From CAVRIA01 sp963721115 (lineage in GTDB: Bacteria; Desulfobacterota; Binatia; HRBIN30; CADEER01), in the NCBI GenBank assembly GCA_963721115.1, contig CAVRIA010000001.1, positions 1-64,000 of the forward strand: a stretch of DNA of 64,000 bases. Reading direction: 5' to 3'. Position 1 is the first letter of the stretch, and every line of letters starts with the position of its first letter. Shown here piece by piece: positions 24,886-33,552 of the stretch. Both the position numbers and the translations under genes were made by a program. The notes below the pieces were generated by a model that was given only the letters and a program-made list of their open reading frames with translations, was not told the DNA's origin and did not search any database.

Positions 24886-26556
24886 TCACTCTTGCTGACC
24901 GGGCTCGCTTTTGGCCGCCGTGCCACCCGCGGCGCCGCCCCGGCTGCGCTCGTCTACCATGCGCTGGAAGCTCTCGCGCAGCGCCGGCATGTACTCGAAG
25001 AGGTTCTCGAAGGTACTGCGGCGCAAGGTGAGAGCGTCGACCCGGGTCTTCGTGCGCGCCGTCGAGTTGCGCGGGGCGTCGTTGATCAACGCCATCTCGC
25101 CCAGACAGTCGCCCTTGCCGAGCGATGCGACGACCGTGTCGTTTCCGCTGCCGTCCTCGCGCACGACGTCGACCTCGCCGTCGATGATCACGTAGAGCCG
25201 GTCACCCACCTCGCCCTGCCGGAACAGCGTCTCGCCGGGCTCGAAGTGCTCGCGCGACACGCTCTCCGTCGGCGCGGCGTTGAGGAACACCAGGTCCTTC
25301 TGCAGGATCAGATCGAGCGACCAGTCGAGGGCGACGCGGAACTTGCGGTTGGCGCCGGGCAGCTTGCCCCAGTAGATCGCGCGCCACATGAACCACGCCA
25401 GCAGGCCGGAAACCTTGAGGCCCATCACCTCGCCGACTGCCGACCGGTGGCCGAGCGAGCCCATCATGCCGAGAGCGGAGAAGGCGAAGGGCTTCTTTCC
25501 CTTCTCCTTGCCGTCGATCGTCGCCAGGATGTTGCCGGCCAGGCAGCGGGCTTCGCGTGTGGCGTACTGCGCCGTCGGCGGGCAGCGCTCCTTGGTCTTG
25601 AAATCGGTGATCCGGGCGCAGTCGCCCAGCGCCCAGACGCCCGGGTACTCGGACACCTCGAGGAACTCGTTCACCACGACGCGGCCGCGGTCGTTCTCGC
25701 AGGGCAGCTCGGTGAGTACCGGGTTCGGCGTCGCACCGATGGTGGCCATCAGCGTCTTGGTCGGAATGCGGGCACCGTCGCTGAGGATGGCCTCGTCCGC
25801 GGTCACCGCCGCCAGGCGCGCCCGCAGCCGGATCTCGACGTGACGCTTGTCGAGCAGCCTCTGCGAGTAGCGGCTGAGCTCCTCGGAGATCTCGGGCAGG
25901 ATGCGCGGGCCGGAATGGATGAGCACGACCTTGATCTCCGCCGGCTTGATGTGCGGGTAGCGCTTCGCCACGCCGCGCACGAAGTCGTTGACCTCGGCGA
26001 TCGCCTCGACGCCGGAGAAGCCGCCGCCGGCCATGACGAAGGTGAGGAGCTTGCGCCGGGTCGCCTCGTCCTGCTCCACGTCCGCCGCTTCCATGGTGTG
26101 GATGAGGTGGTTGCGCAGTACCAGCGCGTCGCCGAGGTTCTTGAAGTGGACGCCGTGCTCGGCGAGCCCCGGCACGGCCGAGAAGTTCTCGAGAGTGCCG
26201 AGCGCCAACACCAGGTGATCGAACGCCAGATGGTGCGGCTGGGTGCGCAGGCCGGTGCGGACGACCGCCTCTTTCGCCGGCAAGTCGACGCTCTCCACCT
26301 CGCCGAGGTAGAGGTTGACGCGCGGGCAGAGATGGCGGATCGGAACGATCGGGTCGAAGATGCCGAGGCTGCCGGAGATGACCTCGGCTAGCATCGGCTG
26401 AAAGACGAAGTAGTTCTCCTTGTTGACGAGAGAGACCTCGATGTCGTCTCGGCGCTTCAGTGCCTTCTGCAGGTAGAGGGCGGTGTATACGCCGCCGAAT
26501 CCACCCCCCAGAATCAAAATCTTCTTGCGCCCGTTTCCAGCGGCCGAAGCCATCAC
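24886..26556 (-). CDS. type II NADH dehydrogenase fused to a cNMP-binding domain
   Basis: The 556 residues contain an NDH-2 flavoprotein (about 1-410): FAD motif ILILGGGFGGVYTA, NAD motif VMAGGGFSGVEAIAEV, GVWALGDCA and a C-terminal amphipathic membrane-binding region (LLAWFMWRAIYWGKLPG). Then comes a complete CNB domain (about 430-535): FEPGETLFRQGEVGDRLYVI and cassette GDCLGEMALINDAPRNSTAR with Glu and Arg intact. NDH-2 transfers electrons from NADH to quinone without proton pumping. Fusions of CNB domains to thioredoxin-reductase-like flavoproteins are known; I cannot say how common this NDH-2 version is. It is the first gene of the minus-strand respiratory operon. Confidence 0.92.
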   Translation of the reverse strand: MMASAAGNGRKKILILGGGFGGVYTALYLQKALKRRDDIEVSLVNKENYFVFQPMLAEVISGSLGIFDPIVPIRHLCPRVNLYLGEVESVDLPAKEAVVRTGLRTQPHHLAFDHLVLALGTLENFSAVPGLAEHGVHFKNLGDALVLRNHLIHTMEAADVEQDEATRRKLLTFVMAGGGFSGVEAIAEVNDFVRGVAKRYPHIKPAEIKVVLIHSGPRILPEISEELSRYSQRLLDKRHVEIRLRARLAAVTADEAILSDGARIPTKTLMATIGATPNPVLTELPCENDRGRVVVNEFLEVSEYPGVWALGDCARITDFKTKERCPPTAQYATREARCLAGNILATIDGKEKGKKPFAFSALGMMGSLGHRSAVGEVMGLKVSGLLAWFMWRAIYWGKLPGANRKFRVALDWSLDLILQKDLVFLNAAPTESVSREHFEPGETLFRQGEVGDRLYVIIDGEVDVVREDGSGNDTVVASLGKGDCLGEMALINDAPRNSTARTKTRVDALTLRRSTFENLFEYMPALRESFQRMVDERSRGGAAGGTAAKSEPGQQE

Positions 26557-26921
26557 TCACCCCACTGTCGAAATGCGGCGCTGCGAAGCGGCGCGGTATT
26601 CACGATGCGACAGACCGAACCCCCTGGTTCGAGATCGTTCGAAGCGGCGTCATTCCCAGACTCATGTCGTTCGGAGTCGTGCCGTGGTTTCTCGAGGGTC
26701 AGTCCATACGCCGTTCCGCGGCTCGACGTCAAGGATGAAAGTGCGAGAGCCGCGAAAGAGACGGGCGGCGATTCCGGCGCTGAACACGGAAATCGCGGTA
26801 GCACCGTTTAGCACCGTGACGTCTGCCGTCTGACAAGAAGAAAAAACTTGCACTCCGCCGATAGCTTGGTCTATGCACTGGCCACTGCAGGTACTTGGAC
26901 TGCACGCGAAAGGGGCTGAAA
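26557..26921. promoter_or_regulatory. divergent intergenic region between NDH-2 operon and sugar cluster
   Basis: About 365 bases separate the two divergent operons and hold no gene. A plausible sigma70-type promoter for the plus-strand cluster is TTGCAC (26848-26853), an 18-base spacer and TATGCA (26872-26877), about 45 bases before the fbaB GTG. A direct repeat of tagcaccgt lies near 26800-26817. I see no clear CRP-type palindrome (TGTGA-N6-TCACA), although a cAMP system is nearby. Confidence 0.4.
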
Positions 26922-27845
26922 GTGACCAAACGCGTGAAGGAGATCTTGAGCTGGTACGGGGGGGAGAGTCCGGGACTGCTGACGAACCTCGCCCGCATGT
27001 TGAATCACGGCGCGCTCGCCGGTACCGGGCGTATGGTCATCCTGCCGGTCGATCAGGGCTTCGAGCACGGGCCGGCGCGCAGCTTCGCCGTCAATCCGCC
27101 CGGCTACGATCCGCGCTATCACTTTCAGCTTGCGATCGATGCGGGCTGCAACGCGTATGCCGCGCCGCTCGGGTCTCTCGAGGCCGGCGCGGCCGAGTTC
27201 GCCGGCCAGGTGCCGCTGATCCTCAAGCTCAACAATCACGACAGCCTGCTGTCGGAGAGCGATCCGACGCAGGCGGTCACGGGCAGCGTGAAGGACGCGC
27301 TGCATCTCGGCTGCGTCGGCGTCGGCTACACCATCTACCCGGGCTCCTCGCACCGGCTGGCGATGTACCAGCTCCTGCGCGAGATCGCCGCCGAGGCGAA
27401 GGCGGTCGGCCTGGCCGTCATCGTCTGGTCGTATCCGCGCGGCTCCGGCCTGAGCAAGAAGGGCGAAACCGCCCTCGACGTCACCGCCTACGCCGCCCAC
27501 ATCGCCGCCCAGCTCGGCGCCCACGTCGTCAAGGTCAAGCTGCCGTCCGCGCACCTCGAGCAGGAAGAGGCGCGCAAGGCCTATCAGGCCGCGAAGGTTC
27601 CGATCGGCACGCTGACCGATCGCGTGCGCCACGTCGTCCAGAGCACCTTCGCGGGCCGCCGGGTCATCATCTTCTCGGGCGGCGCGAAGGAGACGGACGA
27701 CGTCGTGTTCGACGAGGTCCGGGCGATTCGCGACGGCGGCGGCTTCGGCTCCATCATGGGCCGCAACTCGTTCCAGCGGCCGCGCGAGGAGTCCTTGAAG
27801 TTCCTGCGAACGATCATCGACATCTACTCGGGCAAGACGAAGTGA
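26922..27845 (+). CDS. fbaB: class I fructose-bisphosphate aldolase (FbaB/DhnA type)
   Basis: I start at GTG 26922 because aaagggg lies at good spacing; TTG 26895 has no such site. The 307 residues show the DeoC/FbaB TIM barrel: MVILPVDQGFEHGPARSF, then NNHDSLL, the Schiff-base Lys region AHVVKVKLPS and the phosphate-binding IIFSGGAKETD. The enzyme cleaves fructose-1,6-bisphosphate to DHAP and GAP or runs in reverse in gluconeogenesis. It is the first gene of the plus-strand sugar cluster. Confidence 0.92.
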   Translation: MTKRVKEILSWYGGESPGLLTNLARMLNHGALAGTGRMVILPVDQGFEHGPARSFAVNPPGYDPRYHFQLAIDAGCNAYAAPLGSLEAGAAEFAGQVPLILKLNNHDSLLSESDPTQAVTGSVKDALHLGCVGVGYTIYPGSSHRLAMYQLLREIAAEAKAVGLAVIVWSYPRGSGLSKKGETALDVTAYAAHIAAQLGAHVVKVKLPSAHLEQEEARKAYQAAKVPIGTLTDRVRHVVQSTFAGRRVIIFSGGAKETDDVVFDEVRAIRDGGGFGSIMGRNSFQRPREESLKFLRTIIDIYSGKTK

Positions 27846-27958
27846 ACGGGGCGGCGGCCGACCGACGACCCCCCGAGTTTCACGCAGCATCTGAACGAAT
27901 CGAATCAATCGCGACCACCGCGCACGCGGTGGAGCCGTACGAGAGGAGATGATTTTCC

Positions 27959-29554
27959 ATGGATGCGTCCAATCGCATGAAGGCGTCGGTTCGGGTATCG
28001 GGTGAGGAAAAGGTAGACTTGGGCGTCGAGCAGGGGCGCGCCCACGACCCGATGACCGTGGTGATCTTCGGGGCGTCGGGAGACCTCAGCAAGCGCAAGC
28101 TGATTCCCGCCCTCTACCAACTGCAGCACGCCGGATACCTGCCGGATCGCTACGCGGTGGTCGGTTTCTCGCGCACCAAGATGAGCGACGAGGCGTACCG
28201 GGACGCAATGCTGAAGGCGCTGCAGGAGCAGGTGGAAGGCGGCGCCCAGGCGGTGGGCCCGGACCATCCGGTCGTGCGCTCGCTCTATTACCAGGCGGGC
28301 AGCAACGACGACATGCAGTCGTTCAAGGACCTCAAGGATCGGATCGAGAAGATCGAGAAGGACAACAAGCTGCCGGGCAACCGCCTCTTCTACCTGTCGG
28401 TGGCGCCGTCGTTCTTTCCGATCATCGTCAAGAACCTGCGCGCCGCCGGCCTCGTCTACGACAAGAACCACAAGGCGTGGTCGCGGGTGATCATCGAGAA
28501 GCCCTTCGGCCGCGACCTGCAGAGCGCGATGGAGCTCAACACCACCGTCACCTCCGCTCTCGACGAGAGCCAGATCTACCGCATCGACCACTACCTCGGG
28601 AAGGAGACGGTGCAGAACATCCTCAGCTTCCGCTTCGGCAACTCGATCTTCGAACCCCTGTTCAACAACAAGTACATCGACCACGTGCAGGCCATCGTCG
28701 GCGAGACGCTCGGCATGGAGGGGCGTCGCGGCGCCTACTACGACACCGCGGGCACCCTGCGCGACATGGTGCAGAACCACATGCTGCAGCTGCTGTGCCT
28801 GATCGCGATGGAGCCCCCTTCGGCGCTCGAGTCGCAGGCGATCCGCGACGAGAAGGTGAAGGTCCTGCGCGCGCTCATTCCGATGACGCCCGAGGAGGTC
28901 GGCGCCAACACGGTGCGCGGCCAGTACGGCGTCGGCGAGAAGGACGGCCAGATCGTCAAGGGCTACCGGCAGGAAGAGGGGGTGGCACCGGACTCGGTCA
29001 CCGAGACCTACGTCGCCCTGCGGTTGAAGATCGACAACTGGCGCTGGGCGGGGGTTCCGTTCTTCCTGCGCTCCGGCAAGCGGCTGCGCAAGCGGGTCTC
29101 GGAGGTCGCGGTGCGCTTCAAGCAGCCCCCGATGCAGCTCTTCCGCGAGCTCGGCCACCAGGACGAAGGGGCGCCGGCGCCGCGCTCCAACTGGCTGATC
29201 ATGCGCATCCAGCCGGATGAAGGCATCAGCCTGTCGTTCGCCTGCAAGCGGCCGGGGATGAAGGTGCACCTCGAGACGGTCAACATGGACTTCTTCTACC
29301 GCGCCTTCCAGCAGCGCTCGCCGGAAGCCTACGAGCGCCTGCTGCTCGACGCGCTGCGCGGCGACGCCTCGCTGTTCACCCGTTCGGACGAGGTCGACTA
29401 CGCCTGGCGCTTCATCAGCTCGATCCACCAGGGGTGGGCCTATCTGCCCAAGCCGACCTTTCCGAACTACTACCCGTTCACGGACGGTCCCGAGGAGGCC
29501 TCGCGTCTGATGGAGGGGCTGTCCGCCTCCTGGCGGCCGCAGGCCGAGATGTGA
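27959..29554 (+). CDS. zwf: glucose-6-phosphate 1-dehydrogenase
   Basis: The 531 residues have the NADP-binding motif VVIFGASGDLSKRKLIPALY, the active-site signature RIDHYLGKETVQNIL (Asp-His-Tyr-Leu-Gly-Lys) and WAGVPFFLRSGKRL. It oxidises glucose-6-phosphate to 6-phosphogluconolactone and makes NADPH. Start ATG 27959 follows gagaggag. A short N-terminal extension of about 30 residues precedes the Rossmann core. The pgl gene follows immediately. Confidence 0.97.
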   Translation: MDASNRMKASVRVSGEEKVDLGVEQGRAHDPMTVVIFGASGDLSKRKLIPALYQLQHAGYLPDRYAVVGFSRTKMSDEAYRDAMLKALQEQVEGGAQAVGPDHPVVRSLYYQAGSNDDMQSFKDLKDRIEKIEKDNKLPGNRLFYLSVAPSFFPIIVKNLRAAGLVYDKNHKAWSRVIIEKPFGRDLQSAMELNTTVTSALDESQIYRIDHYLGKETVQNILSFRFGNSIFEPLFNNKYIDHVQAIVGETLGMEGRRGAYYDTAGTLRDMVQNHMLQLLCLIAMEPPSALESQAIRDEKVKVLRALIPMTPEEVGANTVRGQYGVGEKDGQIVKGYRQEEGVAPDSVTETYVALRLKIDNWRWAGVPFFLRSGKRLRKRVSEVAVRFKQPPMQLFRELGHQDEGAPAPRSNWLIMRIQPDEGISLSFACKRPGMKVHLETVNMDFFYRAFQQRSPEAYERLLLDALRGDASLFTRSDEVDYAWRFISSIHQGWAYLPKPTFPNYYPFTDGPEEASRLMEGLSASWRPQAEM

Positions 29555-29586
29555 CGGCGGCCCGTTCGGACGAATCGGAGACCGGC

Positions 29587-30306
29587 ATGGAGATCGTGAT
29601 CGGCAAGGACGCAGGCGATGTCGCGGCCCGCGCGGCGCTGCGCCTCGAGGAGCTGTGCAAGCGGCCCGGCGCCGGTCGCTTCTCCCTCGCCCTGGCCGGG
29701 GGCAGTACCCCAAAGCGGCTCTACGAGCTGCTGGCGGAGCCGCCGTTCCGAGACGGCATCTCGTGGGATGCGGTGGAGATCTTCTTCGGCGACGAGCGCT
29801 CCGTCCCGCCCGAGCACCCCGATTCCAACTACGGCATGGCGCACCGCGCCCTGCTCTCGAAGGTCCCGGTCGCGGCGCACCGCATGGTGGCGGAGTCGGG
29901 CGAGGCGGACGCGTACGAGCGCCTGGTGCGGGAACGGGTGGCGGAGAAGCGCGACGGAATGCCCGCCTTCGATCTGATTCTGCTCGGCATGGGAAAGGAC
30001 GGCCACACCGCTTCGCTCTTTCCGGGCACCGCGGCGCTGCAGGAGACCGGGCGCCTGGTGGTGATGAACGACGTGCCGCAGATGCAGACCCGCCGTATGA
30101 CCTTCACCTACCCACTGATCAACGCGGCGAAGCGGGTCTGGGTGCTCGTACCCGGCGCCGACAAGCGGGAGAAGGTCGCCGAGTGCGTTTCGGCGCTGAA
30201 GAAGCCCGGCGAACGGCCCTATCCGGTGACGGGGGTGCGCCCGGCGCACGGCGAGCTGGTGTGGTGGCTCGACGAAGCGTCGGCGGCCGACGTCGGCCCC
30301 GCGTGA
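29587..30306 (+). CDS. pgl: 6-phosphogluconolactonase
   Basis: I choose ATG 29587 with cggag six bases upstream; a GTG at 29551 overlapping the zwf stop is possible but would add a non-conserved leader. The 239 residues carry LAGGSTPKRLYELL, FFGDERSVPPEHPDSNYGMA and LLGMGKDGHTASLFPG, the NagB/Pgl signatures. It hydrolyses the zwf product to 6-phosphogluconate. Gene order zwf-pgl supports the call. Confidence 0.96.
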   Translation: MEIVIGKDAGDVAARAALRLEELCKRPGAGRFSLALAGGSTPKRLYELLAEPPFRDGISWDAVEIFFGDERSVPPEHPDSNYGMAHRALLSKVPVAAHRMVAESGEADAYERLVRERVAEKRDGMPAFDLILLGMGKDGHTASLFPGTAALQETGRLVVMNDVPQMQTRRMTFTYPLINAAKRVWVLVPGADKREKVAECVSALKKPGERPYPVTGVRPAHGELVWWLDEASAADVGPA

Positions 30307-30441
30307 GCGGCCGGCTCTCGCGTTGGAGATCAAAGGACGGCACAGATGCAGGCTAGCCCGCATTTTCCACCTGGTTTCGGTCGGGCAGGCGTCGCGTGCG
30401 CTGGCGTGCGATCGGCGCGAGCCATAGGGAGCCGGTGAGAA

Positions 30442-31440
30442 ATGCCTAACAAGTACGTTCTGGCGGGCGACATCGGCGGAACCAAGACCAATCTCGCCGT
30501 CTACTCCACCGAGGGGCCGCAACAGGTCTCGCTGGTGCGCGAGGCCTCCTTCCCGAGCAAGGACTACACGGCCCTCGAAGAGATCGTGGGGAAGTTTCTC
30601 TCCGCCGCCGATCAGGAGATCGCGGCGGGCGCCTTCGGTATCGCCGGTCCGGTTTCGGGCGGCGTCGTGCAGCCGACCAACCTGCCCTGGAAAGTGGTCG
30701 AGGCAGTCAGTCTGGCCCGCCGGATCGGCTGCCCCCGGGTGCGGTTGATGAATGATCTCGCCACCACCGGCTACGGCGCGCGCTTCCTGCCGGCGGAGGA
30801 GATCCATGTGCTGAACGAGGGCAAGCAGCGCACCGGCCACTGTGCCGTGATCGCCGCCGGCACCGGGCTCGGACAGGCCATGCTCTTCTGGGACGGCAAG
30901 CGCCACCGGCCGTCGTCGACCGAAGGCGGCCACGTCGACTTTGCGCCGCGCAACGCGAAGGAGATCGAGCTGCTGCAGTACCTGCTCGGCCGCTTCGCGC
31001 GCGTGACCTACGAGAGAGTTCTGTCCGGCCCCGGCATGGTCAACATCTTCCGCTTCCTCGACGAGGGCCTGAAGAGGCCGGTCGAGCCCGAGGTGCGCGA
31101 GCGCATGAAGCGCGAGGATCCCGCCGCCGTGATCGGGCAGGCCGCTCTCGCCGGCACCTGCAAGGCCTGCGAGGAAGCGATGGACATGTTCGTAGGCATC
31201 TACGGCGCGCAGGCCGGCAATCTGGCCCTGACGATCTTCGCCACCGGCGGCATCTTCATCGGCGGCGGCATCGTCACCCGCATCCTACCGAAGATGACCG
31301 GAGGCGCGTTCATGGAGGCCTTCGGGGACAAGCAACCCTTCGCCGGGCTGATGGCGGAGATCCCGGTGCGCATCATTCTCAACCCCAAGGCATCGCAGAT
31401 CGGCGCCGCCCACGCCGCTGCGGAGCTGATCCGAGACTAG
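30442..31440 (+). CDS. glk: glucokinase (Glk family)
   Basis: The 332 residues begin MPNKYVLAGDIGGTKTNLAV, the ATP phosphate-binding motif, and include the substrate loop STEGGHVDFAPRN and TGGIFIGGGIVTRILP. This is the E. coli-type Glk family rather than ROK. It phosphorylates glucose with ATP, feeding both zwf and pgi. A ribosome binding site (ggagccggtgag) precedes ATG 30442. Next to the GH15 and epimerase genes on the other strand it completes a route from alpha-glucan to glucose-6-phosphate. Confidence 0.95.
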   Translation: MPNKYVLAGDIGGTKTNLAVYSTEGPQQVSLVREASFPSKDYTALEEIVGKFLSAADQEIAAGAFGIAGPVSGGVVQPTNLPWKVVEAVSLARRIGCPRVRLMNDLATTGYGARFLPAEEIHVLNEGKQRTGHCAVIAAGTGLGQAMLFWDGKRHRPSSTEGGHVDFAPRNAKEIELLQYLLGRFARVTYERVLSGPGMVNIFRFLDEGLKRPVEPEVRERMKREDPAAVIGQAALAGTCKACEEAMDMFVGIYGAQAGNLALTIFATGGIFIGGGIVTRILPKMTGGAFMEAFGDKQPFAGLMAEIPVRIILNPKASQIGAAHAAAELIRD

Positions 31441-31470
31441 GGCGACGAGTTCCAGGGAGGGAGACACGAG

Positions 31471-33520
31471 ATGGCGGCAACGGCCCAACCCGTGAAGACG
31501 GACGATAAGAACGAGCAACTCTGCGTCAATACGATCCGCACGCTGTCCATGGACGCCGTGCAGCAGGCCAACTCGGGGCACCCCGGTACGCCGATGGCCC
31601 TCGCTCCTGTGGCGTATCTCCTCTACGACCGCTACCTGCGACACAACCCGCGCAACCCCGACTGGCCCGGACGCGATCGCTTCGTGCTGTCGGCGGGCCA
31701 CGCGTCGATGCTGCTCTACAGCACGCTGCACATCAACGGCTACGACGTCCCGCTGGCCGACATCAAGAAGTTTCGCCAGCTCGACAGCAAATGCCCGGGA
31801 CACCCGGAGTACGGCTTCACGCCGGGCGTCGAGACCACGACCGGTCCGCTCGGCGCCGGCGTCTCCACCGCCGTCGGGCTGGCCGCCGGCCAGAAGTGGC
31901 TCGCCGCGCGCTTCAATCGGCCGGGCCACCAGATCCTCGACGCGCGGATCTACGCGCTGTGCGGCGACGGTTGCATGATGGAAGGCATCTCCGGGGAGAT
32001 GGCATCGCTCGCCGGCCACCTCGGCCTCGACAACCTGGTGTGGATCTATGACAACAACCACATCACGATCGAGGGCAACACCGTGCTGGCGTTCACGGAG
32101 GATGTCGCGGCGCGGTTCATGGCGTACCACTGGAACGTGGTCCGCGTCGGCGACGTCAACGACCTGTCGATGCTGAGCCGCGCGCTCGACACCGCGGCCC
32201 GGGAGCAGGGGCGGCCGACGTTCATCATCGTCGACAGCCACATCGCCTACGGAGCGCCGAACAAGCAGGACACCTCGGGCGCGCACGGCGAGCCGCTCGG
32301 CGAGGAGGAGATCCGCCTCACCAAGAAGGGCTACGGCTGGCCCGAGGACGCCAAGTTCCTCGTCCCCAAGGAGGTCGAGGCATACAAGAAGAAGATGGTG
32401 CAGCGCGGCAAACAGCTCGAGGAAGACTGGAACAAGCGCTTCGCCGCCTACAAGCGCGAGTTCCCGGACCTCGCCAAGGAGTTCGAGGCGCTCCAGAAGG
32501 GCGACCTGCCGAAGGGCTGGGACAAGGACATCCCGGTCTTCCCGGCCGACCCGAAGGGCGTTGCCGGTCGCGAGTCGAGCAGCAAGGTGCTGAACGCCAT
32601 CGCCAAGAACGTGCCCCACCTGATCGGCGGATCGGCCGACCTGGCGCCGTCGACCAAGACGCGACTGGCCGACTGCGGCGACTTCGAGAAGGGCTCGTAC
32701 GACGGGCGCAACTTCCACTTCGGCATCCGCGAGCACGGCATGGGAGCGTTTCTGAACGGCATGGCGCTCAACAAGCTGCGCGTGTACGGCTCCGGCTTCC
32801 TGATCTTCTCCGACTACTGCCGCCCGTCGATCCGGCTGTCGGCGCTGATGGAGCTGCCGGTGACGTACATCTTCACGCACGACAGCATTGGCGTCGGCGA
32901 GGACGGCCCGACGCACCAGCCGATCGAGCACCTGATCTCGCTGCGCGCCATTCCCGAGCTCATCACCCTGCGTCCCGCCGACGCCAACGAGGTGGCGGAG
33001 GCGTGGCGCTTCATCATGCAGTGCAAGAACCACCCGGTCGCCCTCATCCTCAGCCGCCAGAATCTGCCGACCATCGACCGCAAGCGCTACGCGCCCGCCT
33101 CGGGCCTGCACAAGGGCGGCTACGTCGTGTCGGACTGCAAGGGGACGCCCGACCTGATCCTCATGGCGACGGGCTCGGAGGTCGCCCTGTGCATGGAGGC
33201 GCAGGACGCAGCTGACGAAGGGCGGCGTCAAGACGCGCGTGGTCAGCATGCCGTCGTTCGAGCTCTTCGAGGCGCAACCGCACAAGTACCGGCTGTCGGT
33301 TCTGCCCGAGCAGTGCCGCCGGCGCATGGCGGTCGAGGCCGCCTCCTCGCTCGGCTGGCGCCGCTACGTCGGTATCGCCCCCGACGGCACCGTGGTCGCG
33401 CTGCGCCACTTCGGCGCCTCCGCGCCGCTGAAGGACCTGCAGAAGAAGTTCGGCTTCACCACCGCCGACGTCGTCGCCAAGGCGAAGAAGCTGCTGGCGG
33501 GCAAAATCGTCGATCGCTGA
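31471..33520 (+). CDS. tkt: transketolase, single frameshift near 33210
   Basis: The N-terminal 580 or so residues are a clear transketolase: ANSGHPGTPMALAPVAYLLY, the thiamine-diphosphate motif GDGCMMEGISGEMASLAGHL with IYDNNHITIEG, and HDSIGVGEDGPTHQPIEHL. After TGSEVALCMEAQDA the frame is lost. The conserved end (LTKGGVKTRVVSMPSFELFE ... KKLLAGKIVDR) continues one frame over to TGA 33520. The lesion is one extra base in gacgcagctgacg (about 33206-33215). Read as is, the protein would have an aberrant tail to 33543. In an otherwise intact operon this may be a sequence error. The enzyme transfers C2 units between pentose and hexose phosphates. Confidence 0.93.
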
Positions 33521-33552
33521 GAGACGGGCTCGACAAGGAGTAGGGAGGGAAG

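Noticed and set aside
26557..26894. CRP-type operator in the divergent region beside the cNMP-linked operon
   Set aside because: No TGTGA-N6-TCACA palindrome or close variant could be found by eye.
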